From: Triatoma infestans
Taxonomy: Eukaryota; Arthropoda; Insecta; Hemiptera; Reduviidae
Length of the DNA stretch: 64,000 bases
Direction: 5' to 3'
Assembly (NCBI GenBank): GCA_011037195.1
Contig: JAAEAF010014563.1
Span: 1-64,000 of the forward strand
The translations under genes were made by a program, and so were the position numbers. This document shows positions 23,824-34,049 of the stretch, in pieces. Below the pieces are notes generated by a model. It was not told the origin of the DNA. It saw only the letters and a program-made list of their open reading frames with translations, and searched no databases. Within the stretch, counting starts at the first letter, position 1. Each line of letters opens with the position of its first letter.

Positions 23824-24413
23824 TAGAAGTGGTTAGCGTAATGGACTCCCACGCGGAGGACCCGGGTTTGAGTCCAGCTGTGCTACCCTTAGATTTTTTT
23901 CTTTCTATGAGCCTCTACTTGCCGCTTGTGAGGGATTGGGAGATGGCGGAACAATTCCACGAGAGCAAACTAACCATCCCCCGCTCACCAGAAAGAAACA
24001 TTGAAAAATCTACCATCTTCCCTGCTAACACACGACCCCCACGAGTCCATTCCTCCTCAGCACCTGATAGCAGAGCAAGCTCTGACGGGCTGACTCATGT
24101 TCCCGTGGTACATTATGTAGAGAGAACAAGTCTCCTACTTAAAGGCCTAGAATGGTCACTGGCCCGAACTTGGGCAGGCAAGCCTGTCCAAAGCCTACGG
24201 TTTTGCAACACCCTCCTGACAAGGCCGGGTCTTTGCCCTGCCATTCAGATGAAGCGGGTATTCCGTACCCGAAGGAGCCTCTACAGCTCACTGTCCGGTG
24301 ATGGATAGTGTTATCTGAACGAGAGAACACTGTCTGGAGGCCAGCAGTACACTGAGAAGGCTCCGGGCACCAATGACTATAGATGTTGACGCGCCTTAAA
24401 TTAAAAAAAAAAA
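23824..24413 (+). mobile_element. tRNA-derived SINE, family A, split by a 356-bp insertion
   Basis: The head is TGGTTAGCGTAATGGACTCC, with B box GGTTTGAGTCC near 23868. The SINE body stops at GAGCCTCTAC (23909-23918) and resumes with the same ten bases at 24275-24284. It then follows the family consensus (CACTGTCCGGTGATGG, then GATGTTGACGCGCCTTAAAT) to a poly-A tail. The 159-residue plus frame here is an accident of this fusion. Confidence 0.8.
23919..24274. mobile_element. Unclassified 356-bp insertion with 10-bp target duplication
   Basis: The inserted segment is GC-richer than its surroundings. It starts TTGCCGCTTGTGAGG and ends TTCCGTACCCGAAG. It is flanked by GAGCCTCTAC on both sides, whereas intact SINE copies have this decamer once. 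I see no terminal inverted repeats and no A-tail. It could be a solo LTR, a truncated retrosequence or a DNA transposon. I do not recognise it. Confidence 0.6.
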
Positions 24414-24424
24414 AATAACATTTT

Positions 24425-24865
24425 AGAGAGATTGTTGTAGGGGATTATTGCACTGCGACCTGAACGATCTACTGTGCCCGCCGGACCCTTCTCCAATACA
24501 CAGCCGGCCTCCAAGATAGCACTGCCCATTAGATAGTGAGTTGTAGTGGCTCTTAGGAAGAGAAAATCTAAGGGCAGCATGCTGGATTCGAAAGCGAGAC
24601 CTCCGCGTTGCTAGTCCAGCACGCTAACACTGAGCTAATTCCTTTCTTTTCCCTTTGGTTAGGCCAATTAAGTAGGGACGGAGACTCTAGCTTGTGTACT
24701 GTGTTTGTCTTTGTCTGTAAAGTGTAGAGTATGTAGTTTAATTGTATTGTCTACTGTTCTGACGAAATGCGTGGAATAATGAGCTGTGGTAACCCGTGGG
24801 GTCGCTACTCCCCAAATAACTGCATGCAACAGATACCCCTTGTGGGCATCAATAACCAGAACTCT
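24425..24865 (-). mobile_element. Composite SINE A variant with unique upstream head block
   Basis: On the minus strand a 200-bp head block (including TATTTGGGGAGTAGCGACC and CTACACTTTACAGAC) is followed by a family-A tRNA-like part (TTAGCTCAGTGTTAGCGTGC, B box TTTCGAATCC). The 3' part ends in CGATCTACTG and ATAATCCCCTACAA complements, different from the poly-A subfamily. The same combination recurs at 29.15-29.82 kb, so head and SINE form one repeat. Confidence 0.65.
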
Positions 24866-24878
24866 CTAAAAATGATTC

Positions 24879-25124
24879 CTTATTTTATTTTTTTGTTTTT
24901 TTATTTAAGGCGCTTCAACATCTATGGTCATTAGCGCCTGGAGCCTTCTCAATGTACTGCCGGCCTCCGGACAGTGTTCTCTCGTTACACACAACACTGT
25001 CCATCACCAGACAGTAAGCTGTAGAGGCTCCTGGGAAGAAAAAAAATCTAATGGAAGTACTGGATTTGAACCCGGGGCTTCCGCGTGGGAGTCCAACACG
25101 CTAACCACTTAGCTAATCCCTCCC
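24879..25124 (-). mobile_element. tRNA-derived SINE, family A, full-length with 13-bp target duplication
   Basis: The minus strand begins GGGGAGGGATTAGCTAAGTGG (A box) with B box GGTTCAAATCC and ends GATGTTGAAGCGCCTTAAAT with an A/T-rich tail. CTAAAAATGATTC is repeated at 24866-24878 and 25125-25137. Confidence 0.9.
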
Positions 25125-25164
25125 CTAAAAATGATTCGTTTATGTCTCCACATAGCATTCTAAA

Positions 25165-25490
25165 ATTAAAGAATGCCGCCATTTTTGAGAAAACTCCCCC
25201 CAAATAAATCTCAAAAGACCATTCTGTAAAATCACACTTCCTGCTGTTCAATTTTCTACAAATTTGAAATTCTAGCAATGTAGATTAACGTTCCTAATCC
25301 CGCCCCCCAAACCTCAAAAATCAATTTTTCTGTGAGCGGTTTTCGAAAAAAAAAAAAATAAACAGAAAGAAAAAAAAATTCATTAAAGACGTACTTTCGA
25401 TTTGAAGGATTTTCACCCGAAACCTTATCGTCAGATGTGACGATTAAGCATGATTTTTGGGGGGAAAATCTAATTTTAAAGATCAAAAAA
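25165..25490 (+). mobile_element. Helentron-like element, internal fragment
   Basis: Segments such as GCCATTTTTGAGAAAA, TCACACTTCCTGCTG, GACGTACTTTCGATTTGAAG and ATCGTCAGATGTGACG follow the consensus order but are eroded. Neither terminus is present. Adjacent minus frames are repeat-derived. Confidence 0.55.
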
Positions 25491-25715
25491 TTTGTGAATA
25501 TCCCAATTCAATTATTTAGTAATACTTTTACTAACTGTATATTCTATTACATCTGTTGATAAAATGTGAAATTGTTCACGCTTTCCATGAGGAAAAAGGA
25601 ATGTAGTAACAGCTGATATTATTATATTGTTAGAAATGCCTACCATTCTAAAGTGTGCAAATATAATAGACAAATTTGATGAGAAATTTTATATATCATA
25701 AAAATAAAAAAAAAA

Positions 25716-26680
25716 TCTAGTGTGAAACACTCACACAACTTTCTCGTGCTCCAGTTTTCAAAAAATATATAGTTAGCATACCAAATTTAATGAAATTCGT
25801 CTGTTTTTTATGAAGAAAATCACAAAAACTGAAAAATTGTTAAAGAAAAAACACACTTCCGGTTTACCAATTTTCTTAAAACTCGGAATTTTGGAATCTA
25901 TTTATTTCTAATTTATTTTGTCTAGGTGGTAGAATTGTATAATCAACTAAGATAGCACTTAAGACGCAAACATAACCCCCACTCCTCCCCCAAAAGCCCC
26001 CTTAAATGAATTTATCCGGAAAAATATTTCAAATAAAAGTTATAGCTTTTTATACGTGTAGTTCACATACTTAGTTTAAAGAAAATCCTTGGAGCCATTT
26101 TCGAGAAAATACCAGAAAAGTGAAAAATAAATTTCAGTAAAAACGCACTTACGGTCATCTGATTTTCTACAAACTCGGAAATTCAACAACATATTTAATT
26201 CTAATTAATATTATTTAGATGAGAGAATGGTTTTGTAATAAACTGAAATAGCATTTTAGAGAACAATCTAACCCGAACCCTAAAAGTGCCCTTAAATGCA
26301 TTTTCCCTGAGAAATGCTTCAAATAAAAGTTGTAGATCTTTACATGTTTAATTTATATAAGAAGTTTCAAGAAAATCTTGGAACAATTTTTGAAAAAATT
26401 GCGAAAAAGTGAAAAAAGAAACATTCAATAAAGTGATACTTCCGGTTGAAAAATTTTGACCGATAACAAACCCTATGGTGATACCCAAACGGAATGTAAC
26501 GTTTGAACTTTCTGCGATTTTTTTGTTTTTGAGTTATGCTGTTCACATACATATATACATACACAAACCGTTCGTTAAAAACTACTTTTTTGGTCTCAAG
26601 AGACCTCAAAAAACGGATATTTCCGGTGAAAACTGGATACTGAAAATTAGGCACGGATTACAATATTTCCTCTATATCCT
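25716..26680 (+). mobile_element. Helentron-like element, nearly full length
   Basis: It has the 5' TCTAGTGTGAAACACTCACA, ACTTTCTCGTGCTCC and three units (CACTTCCGG 25856, CACTTACGG 26147, ATACTTCCGG 26438). It has CGGTGAAAACTGGATAC and a damaged 3' hairpin that abuts the LINE remnant at 26696. The CA tract is nearly lost. The frames at 26367-26699 are repeat-derived. Confidence 0.8.
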
Positions 26681-26695
26681 ACTAAGGGCCAGGAG

Positions 26696-27500
26696 TTAGT
26701 CTGAAACACCATGCCTAGTCCCTTTGATAAAGTTTTTAGCCGGGAGGCACCCATGCGTGTCCTCCCAGTATTTCTCCAAAACTCTCGCTTTCCTGAAGTC
26801 TAATCTGACTGTCGCAGAACATCTTAATGAAGGCAAGGGCTGGCTCAGTACCATAAAAAGGTAAGGAGGATCCCTTTCTAGCTAGTCGGTCCGCCCTCTC
26901 ATTGCCTATATTCCCACATGTCCGGGTACCCAGTAGAGCTGCACTTTGCCCCTCCGTGCTAAGGTATTAAGCCTTCTTCTATATTTTCCCACAAATTTGG
27001 AACTCCAACTCGGCTTGCTCAAAGCCCTCACTGCGGCCTGTCTATCAGAGAATATCCGTACCTCTTTAATCTCTCTCTGCCACTACCCCGCAAGGCAGCA
27101 GCATTCAATAATACCAATGACCTCAGCCTGAAAGAAGTGGCCATACCAACCCAAGGCCACAGATCTCCCCCCAGTCCTTCTCCTGCAACCATGCTCCCGC
27201 TCCTGATAGACCAGTTTCCTTCTGCCTAGAGCCATCCGAATAGCGACTGCGAATAATGCCCGTTATCCGCCTCCATTAGCCTTGTGAGAGAATATTCTCC
27301 CCCGAAACTGCTGATGCTAACCACATAATCCCTCTCAAATCACCATTCTTGGTCGTCTCGTCAATTTTAGAGAGCAGGAACTGGTTTACCTGCCAAATCT
27401 TATCCTCTATCCTAGTGTGATCCCCCTAAAAGGTTCTCACCCATTCTACCTCACATCTTATTCTAAGAATACTCTTCATTGCCTCGCCCACAATCACATC
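26696..27500 (-). pseudogene. I-like LINE, family C, RNase H domain remnant
   Basis: On the minus strand SDGSRQKETGLSGAGAWLQ (about 27245-27190) is the start of an RNase H fold with its first catalytic Asp. The end of the domain is visible near 26950 as YWVPGHVGI followed by a stop and then, in a shifted frame, NERADRLARKG. Homology continues to about 26700. Frames change several times and stops are frequent, so this is a pseudogene. A related copy lies at 37.69-38.20 kb. I see no target duplication or tail. Confidence 0.75.
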
Positions 27501-27589
27501 ATACTGAATGGAAGTTAGCTCCAACAACAATTCTTATAATGTATATTAATATTATACAGATGCCATACATTGTACTAATGGGGGACTTT

Positions 27590-27790
27590 AAAAGACTTTT
27601 TTGCTGAGATTCCCCCCAGAACCCCCCCCCAAGAAAAAAAAAGAAGGAATTTTCCCCGGAAAATATTTCAAATAAAAGAGTTCCGGTATTTACTTCAAAA
27701 CACGTAGATATTTCCGGTGAAGATTCTAGATCGAAAATTTTCACACAATCGGCAATACTTCCGCTTCTTTATCAAGGAGTAAGAGAAAAT
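27590..27790 (+). mobile_element. Helentron-like element, 3' end fragment
   Basis: It keeps TTTCCCCGGAAAATATTTCA, a TTTCCGGTGAAGATTC block and the terminal AAGGAGTAAGAGAAAA. Confidence 0.6.
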
Positions 27791-28535
27791 TATTTCAAAA
27801 ATAACAAAAAAAAAAAAAATCAAATTGATCCTGGTCACAATAGAGATAAATAATATTATTCACATTAGTTTCGGACCTCAGTACAGAGCGCGTCATATGT
27901 TAAATATTTTAAGTTAAAAATATAATGTTACAAAACAAAAAAAGTATTTCTTTAAATGTATGTTAAAAGAAAGTTTGTATCTAAAAGATATCTGATAAAG
28001 GTAGGGTTATATTAAATTATATTAAAGTGTTATTATTTTAATTTTTTTTTTTTTTTTTTACTTTTATACTTTGTAAACGTTTAACTAGCTGTTAGGTTGC
28101 ACAGAATGTTTAGCAAACTATACGTTACGAAGATGAAAATGTAGATCAACAACTTGTCCAAACGGGGACATATATCAAACTACGGCACCAAATGTCTAAT
28201 TTGTACTGTATCTTTTTTTTAACCCAATTTTTAACCATTAAAATAATGTTAATATGTTTTTAGAAATAACTGTGGAACACGTGTTGTCAAGTCTTTACAT
28301 TAATATATATTGATATTTCAAATATTTCAGTGAATAAAAGTCATCCCAAACTGTTTAATTGGCAAAGCAAAAAATTTCTATTGTTGTAAAAATAAAAAAA
28401 AAAATAAAACGGAAAATTCTCAAATAATAGTATTTTCAAATTTGAGAAAAATCAAGTTTTCATTGTTTACAAAAATAGATATTTTGTGTTCTGCAAAAAT
28501 ATGATCCTACTAAAATATTATATCACTTACTATTT
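27791..28535. other. AT-rich spacer, nothing recognised
   Basis: Poly-A and poly-T runs; no frame of note and no match to the repeats in this window. Confidence 0.4.
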
Positions 28536-29115
28536 CAAAGTCTGTGTGAATGTGTTTTTTTTAACAAAATATTACAAAGACGGAGCATGATGGAAGTTGA
28601 AGCTTGATGTCCTCACGCGTTACTCTATTAGCTAGCGCACTCGCCTTGCGTGCAAGAATTATTCAGGATTCGATTCCCATGAGGGCAAAGTCGATGTTGT
28701 CCGAGCACCGTGATAAAAAGTGAAAAGCTACAGTTAGTAGCGCCCTAGGTAGTGATGGCCGGAACTAAACGGCGTGGGAACTGTGGCGTGCTTACCACAC
28801 GCCCCTCCTATTCAAATCGCCGTCTGGCAAGCCTTGGCGCTTCATGGGCTATTGCGCCATAGGTTTTTTTTTTTTTTTTTTTACTTGATATTTCGTTTAG
28901 ACACTACCATTGAATATGACACAAAATTTTCGTAAAAAATCCATCAACCGGAAGTGCGGACTTTAATGAATGTTTTTTCAGGTTTTCTCGCAAAACAACT
29001 CCAACGATTTACTTTAAACTTCCGTATACTATCTATACACACAAAATACCTTTCGAGGATTTGGGGGGGAGGGACAATTGCTATTAAGATTTCCTCTAAA
29101 GGAACTCTTCAGTTA
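28536..29115 (-). mobile_element. Helentron-like element fragment split by a SINE
   Basis: Plus-strand left part ATGGAAGTTGAAGCTTGAT and right part CTTGATATTTCGTTTAGACA are adjacent in intact copies. Between them lies the SINE at 28609-28882. The remainder has CAACCGGAAGTGCGGAC and ends about 29115. Confidence 0.65.
28609..28882 (+). mobile_element. tRNA-derived SINE, family C
   Basis: The head has an A-box-like GCTAGCGCACTCGCC segment and a B box ATTCGATTCC. The body carries AAAGTCGATGTTG, GATAAAAAGTG, AGCGCCCTAGGTAG and AATCGCCGTCTGGCAAG, and ends GCCATAGG plus a T-run. The only other copy is at 42610-42862. A 6-bp duplication, CTTGAT (28603-28608 and 28884-28889), matches the host repeat's single CTTGAT. 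Confidence 0.8.
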
Positions 29116-29146
29116 GATAGATAGATAGAGACAGTAGATAGACATT

Positions 29147-29815
29147 AGATAGATTATTGTAGGGTATTATCGCACTGCGACCTTGAAAGATCTATTGTGC
29201 CCCCGGAGCCTTCTCAATGCATTGCCGGCTTCCAAGCAGTTTTCCCTAGCTACAGACTACACTGCTCATCACCGGGCAGTGAGTTGTAGAGGCTCCTAGG
29301 AGGAGAAAATCTAAGGGCAGCATACTAGTCCAGTGCGCTACCACTGAGCTAAATCCCTTCCTTCTCCCTTGGCTTACGCCAGTTAACTAGGGGCGGAGAC
29401 GCCTTTGAATAAATTTCTTACATACAAATTTATATTTATATAATATAAATTCGTTCCATGCAAGCTATAAGCTTATCCCTTTAAAGTATATTAGCTATTA
29501 ACTAATATATGACTAAAAATCATACTTTCATACTTTACTCTTTATCTAAAATACAATTCAAAGCCGGTACTTACAACTCAGGATTCTCACCCTTCCATTA
29601 TAAATACCCAACAAATACATTCAACAACGATATATATTGATCTTTTAACTAACAAAAATGTACTGTGTTTGCCCTTGTCAGAAAAGTGTAGAGTGTATGT
29701 AGTTTAAGTGTATTGTGTACTGTTCTGACGAAGTGCATTGAGTAGTGAGCTGTGGTAACTGGGGCCGCTACTCCCCAAATAACTGCATGCAACAGATACC
29801 CCTTGTGGGCAAACA
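29147..29815 (-). mobile_element. Composite SINE A variant, second copy, itself interrupted
   Basis: Minus-strand family-A SINE (29147-29395) and the head block (about 29655-29815, TATTTGGGGAGTAGCGGCC) match the arrangement at 24425-24865. Here 29410-29654 of AT-rich sequence lies between them. The minus frame at 29649-29870 is in the head block and is not recognised. Confidence 0.6.
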
Positions 29816-29879
29816 CTTCAGTACAATGTATGGTTCTATACTTATGTGATATTAATAATACCAGAAGCATTGTTAGTAT

Positions 29880-30105
29880 TGCAAATTTCTATAAATTAGG
29901 TCAAGCAGAAGTATATCTTTAAAGAATAGGTTTTTGAGTGTTATGGAATTTTCTCTAAAACGGCTATAACGACTTCCTTTAAACTTCAATTACTAATTAC
30001 ATATGATGTAAACTTATTGTTTTGCGGCATTTGTTGTAGGCGTTAAATTTCAAATTTTAGTATATAACAGCAAATCAAAAAAAGTTGCGTGAGTGTTTGC
30101 CTGGA
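29880..30105 (-). mobile_element. Helentron-like element, eroded 5'-end remnant
   Basis: AATTTTCTCTAAAACGGCTA, then AAAGTTGCGTGAGTGTTT on the plus strand, are consistent with the last unit and the terminal hairpin region of a minus copy. Low confidence in exact limits. Confidence 0.4.
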
Positions 30106-31370
30106 CATTGTCTGGAGATTTACATCAAATAATCGGAAATTTATACTGCATAATATCGATTAATCTATAATACAATATACATTCAGATCGATATAAACCC
30201 CAAAATAAAACCTACTCATTACCTTTTAGAAAAAAATTCCATTTATCATAAATTATGTATATAATCTTCCCGAAGATCTTTCTCTAATTCATATGTAGTT
30301 AGAAAAGAAAGAATCCATTTTTTTGAATTTCTGAATAACCACTTGTGTATTTCACCAAATTAGTTGACAGAATAAGTTTAAACATTATTATATTGTATCA
30401 TTATATTATAAGGTTATCTTATAAAATTTTTCTTCGCTTTCTGATTCTTTCTGTAATATTTATGCGTGTTTTTTGTGTTTTTCTTGCTTAATGTTCTGTA
30501 TTGTAATGTATTGTAATAACAATATATTACAATAGATATTGTTTTATTAATTTTTTCATTTTGAATTTTTATCGTAAACTTCAACTTGGATTCCCCTTAA
30601 TGATACTTAAATGGAAGTGATCATGTCTTGGAGCTTTCTCTCAACACATTTCGAAAAGGTTTTAAGTAATAACACAGTATTTCCTCTTACGTGGTAAGAG
30701 AAAGTAGAAATATATTTCAATGTATATATTATTCTAAACCTATAAAAGAATAATTTTAATTGAACTTTATGTTAGAATGTTTATTGTACGTATTTCCTTC
30801 TACCAGATTTCCCAACAATTTCCAACATTACGTAACACAATATATATATATATACCATGTTCTTATTGCAAAGAGAAATGTTACACTACATTTCTTTTAA
30901 CAATTTTTTTCAAAATGAATTTCCTGGTTTTCTTAACGCATCTGTTTGAAATTGTATTTTTATTATAATTATGTAAAAAAACATTTCCTTTATATTTTCA
31001 TTTACTTTTAATAATATTCCGAATACAGCGATATCTGTTTTTTTATTGTTAGGAATAATCCGGTGAAATGGAACAATAATTGTTTTTAGTCTGCATTGAT
31101 CGATATGCTTACATTACGCTTAAATTATTTATGAAGCCTATCCAACTGGAACTTCCAACTTAAAGCAAGTGAAGAAGAATTCAAACTTCAGTAGTTGGTT
31201 TTTCCGAAATAATTTTTATTTTCACAGTACAGAAATTATAATATTTTGAAACATGAAGGTAATTATTTCAATGTAAACAATATTTACGTTTGGCCATTGC
31301 TAATTAAACAAGCTATAAAATTAGTTGGCTGGGGCCAAAGAAGAAACTTTTTATTTTTTAAAAAAAGTTT
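30106..31370. other. AT-rich stretch with one short repeat end
   Basis: At 30590-30706 a 3' end of the 1-kb repeat is visible (TATTTCCTCTTACGTGGTAAG then AGAAAGTA). The frames at 30777-30968 and 31246-31507 resemble no known protein. Confidence 0.45.
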
Positions 31371-31378
31371 ATTGGGAG

Positions 31379-31407
31379 TTTCGGACACCTTTGGTGTCCT
31401 TCCTCAG
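31379..31407 (-). ncRNA. Hammerhead-like core, decayed (Penelope-type)
   Basis: Read on the minus strand: CTGAGGA (31407-31401), one A, a perfect 7-bp stem II (GGACACC / GGTGTCC with loop AAA), then GAAA (31382-31379). These are the conserved hammerhead core elements. The following bases CTCCC do not give the usual cleavage triplet and stem I is not supported, so I regard this as an inactive relic. Confidence 0.5.
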
Positions 31408-31619
31408 GAACTACAAAACAAAAATATATGGATATCAAGAAAATTGTATGATAAAATTAAAACATATAACAAATTTAACAATATTAGAAAGATATGATAC
31501 CTGTTAAGGAAGAATGGAGAGTTAAATGTTTGAGGAGGTTATTGTTCGGTTGTAGAGTAAGGTATGCTTGCAAAAAAAACAGAGACGGGGAAATTTTTTC
31601 CAAGTCTAGGAAATTTCCA

Positions 31620-32880
31620 AGTTAGAAATCGTTTCTACCCACTCTTCACATTTCCCAACTGTAAATTTACACTTCCGGTTGTGGGATTTTACCCAAAATC
31701 TTCTTAACAGCTGCCGATGGTAGTATCTACACGAAAATGCCAAGTTTCAGCTTCCTGGGATTTTTCTGGTTTTGAGATATTTTTCACCTACAAACATTTC
31801 TTTTCTTACTCAGGGGTGCTCAAAACATTGTATTACTAAGAAATATTTATGTGGTACACGGACGGGTCCAAAATGGGAGATGGAGTAGGAGCCGGCGTGT
31901 ACGGGGCTCATCCGAGATGTAATATCTCGATGAGCCTGGGAAGACTAGCCACGGTCTTTCAGGCAGAGCTAGTCGCTATTATTATCTGCGCCGCCGAAAT
32001 AAGAAGACGGGGAGTGTATAACTCCAGAGTCATCATTTATTCGGATAGCCAGGCTGCTCTGCGGACTCGTGGGAGATCAGCTCAAGGCTGGTGTGGGATT
32101 GCCTAGGTGCACTCAGGGAAATTAGTAACCATAATAAGGTCTTCCTGGTTTGGGTACCTGGGCACTCAGGTTATAGAGGCAATGAGGCGGCGGACCTCCT
32201 GGTCCGGGAGGGTTCAATCAGAGCACTTATCGGGCGGGAGCCGTTCTGTGGCGTCTCAAGATTGCTGAGGAGTGCATCCATCAAGACATGGATGCAGGAC
32301 CGATCAAGGGAATGGTGGGTCAAAACTCCAGGCCGGAGGCAGGCGAAAACGTTTATCCATAGCCACTCGCCCAAGCTAACTGCGGAATTACTCCAATTAG
32401 GCCGGGTGGCCATAAGGATAGCAGTTGGCGTTCTCACTGGCCATTGTAGACTTAATAAGCACATGCATCGCATGGGCCTGGCAACGGATAGCCTGTGTAG
32501 GTTCTGTCAGGAAGAAGAGGAGACGGCGCTGCACGTGGTATTCAGTGCGAGCGGCTGGTCTGGCTAAGGTACCGCACTTTGTTAAAGAAAAGCTGGTGCC
32601 AACAAGTCTCAGCCGGGACCTATTAAGTCTTTTGAGGCAAGCAGGACTCAAGAGGGTGCTCTGATTGACCACCTGGGAGCCCCCCTTTTTATTCCACAGT
32701 CCGGTAAAGGACAGGATCGGGGAAGGGCCAAAATAGATCCATGGGGTGTTGGCACAGGCTGAAGATCCTATTCCTCCGTTAGAATCTAATCTAATCTAGG
32801 GAATATTTAATTTCAAAAATTTGGCACGATCGTAATACTTCCTCCTTAGAAATTAGAACAAATTAAAAAAAAAAAAAAAA
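31620..32880 (+). mobile_element. Helentron-like element interrupted by an I-like LINE
   Basis: The left part (ACACTTCCGGTTGTGGGATT, then TTTCTTACTCAGGGGTGCTC) and the right part from 32802 (AAAATTTGGCACGATCGTAA, TACTTCCTCC) are contiguous in intact copies. The LINE at 31850-32801 separates them. The terminal hairpin is eroded. Confidence 0.7.
31850..32801 (+). pseudogene. I-like LINE fragment: RNase H domain plus zinc-knuckle tail
   Basis: The element is truncated exactly at the RNase H domain: WYTDGSKMGDGVGAGVYG holds the first catalytic Asp, AELVAI the Glu, and IYSDSQAAL the next Asp. After a one-frame shift near 32095 the domain ends VFLVWVPGHSGYRGNEAAD, so all four catalytic acidic positions survive. 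Then come VLTGHCRLNKHMHRMGLA and CRFCQEEEETALHV, the knuckle typical of insect I-like elements. The 3' end is a (AATCT)n repeat. AATATTTA at 31842-31849 and 32802-32809 is the target duplication. The minus frames are shadows. Confidence 0.9.
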
Positions 32881-33980
32881 AAAATAGGTTAGAAAAATTT
32901 AACATAAGTAATTCTGGGCAGTCAATTGACCGCAATTTCTCTCTTTCTGTGTATATTTTTCAGATTTTGATTTCATAATCAAATAATCAAAAATATTATT
33001 AGCAAGCAACAGATATTTTAAAAAAAAAATACAAGCAGTATTGCACGTGTATAAGTTGAATATAATTGCTTATTTAATCATCAAACACTAATAAACAGAA
33101 TTACAAACAAAAAAAATTCCCCTTTTATTGACTTGTGTAATTTTGTTTATTAATCAAAACTGATCTGTTTTATTTAACCTAAATCCCGCATTCTATTGCA
33201 ATTTATTTTTATGCTTAGATAAATCTTAATCTCTTTGAACTTTATTAAGTTTTCAAAGCAATATGTGATGATGAATTTTGCCTATATTAAGATATAGCCA
33301 CAACAAAGAGGGAACAAAGTTTCCAGTTCTGTGGTTTGTAACTAAATTTTAATAATGATTTAGCTAGAAAAATCATTTGACTATTAATAGATTATATTAT
33401 ATTGTTGAGTGAACATAACAGAAGACAGAAGGGGAACCGTGTACTTTAGATTTACCATAAAATCTTGTTAAGTGTATCAGTTTGGAAGAATTGACGGCTA
33501 TTCACTGGAGTGTAATCACCTACTTTGTGGTAAAGGTTCTCATCATAAAGGATGAATCAATAATTTGTTGTTATTATTATTAATAAACTGTTTATAAATT
33601 ACTTATAATCATATTTGTCTTATAATTTTTACCTTAAGAATTACAAGTGCTTTTAAATTTTAATGAAGCGTCCAAAATATAGCTCTTTTTTTATTAATTT
33701 GATTATTTACAAAAATCAGATGACATAATTATAACATTTTCTTGTCAATTAAATTAGTTCGATCAGGGATGAAACGTCCTCATAATCTTTATATTTTAAA
33801 GTGGGCGTTAAATTTTATTCAGATTCAGAGTGTCGAGTAAGTCTTTTATGCATACAAGTATTTGTTGTTTAATAAATAAATCAATGAATTAGAAGCAAGA
33901 TTTGTTGACCATTAAAAGATAATTAGGTAGCTCGTTATAGACAACCGTGCCCATCATGGAGGATAGTGAGCTGTAGAGAT
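32881..33980. other. AT-rich spacer, no gene recognised
   Basis: Long A and T runs; no open frame of note and no similarity to the repeat families described here. Confidence 0.4.
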
Positions 33981-34049
33981 TAGTCGAGCGAGAATATCTA
34001 GGAAAGGATAAGCGGGAGAATCTAGGAAAGGATGCGTTGCAAATCTACG

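Noticed and set aside
23829..24308. 159-residue plus-strand open frame
   Set aside because: It spans the SINE head, the 356-bp insertion and the SINE tail; it is an accident of fusion and matches no protein family I know.
32171..32672. Two long minus frames opposite the RNase H region
   Set aside because: They are shadows of the plus-strand LINE sequence, which carries the recognised motifs.
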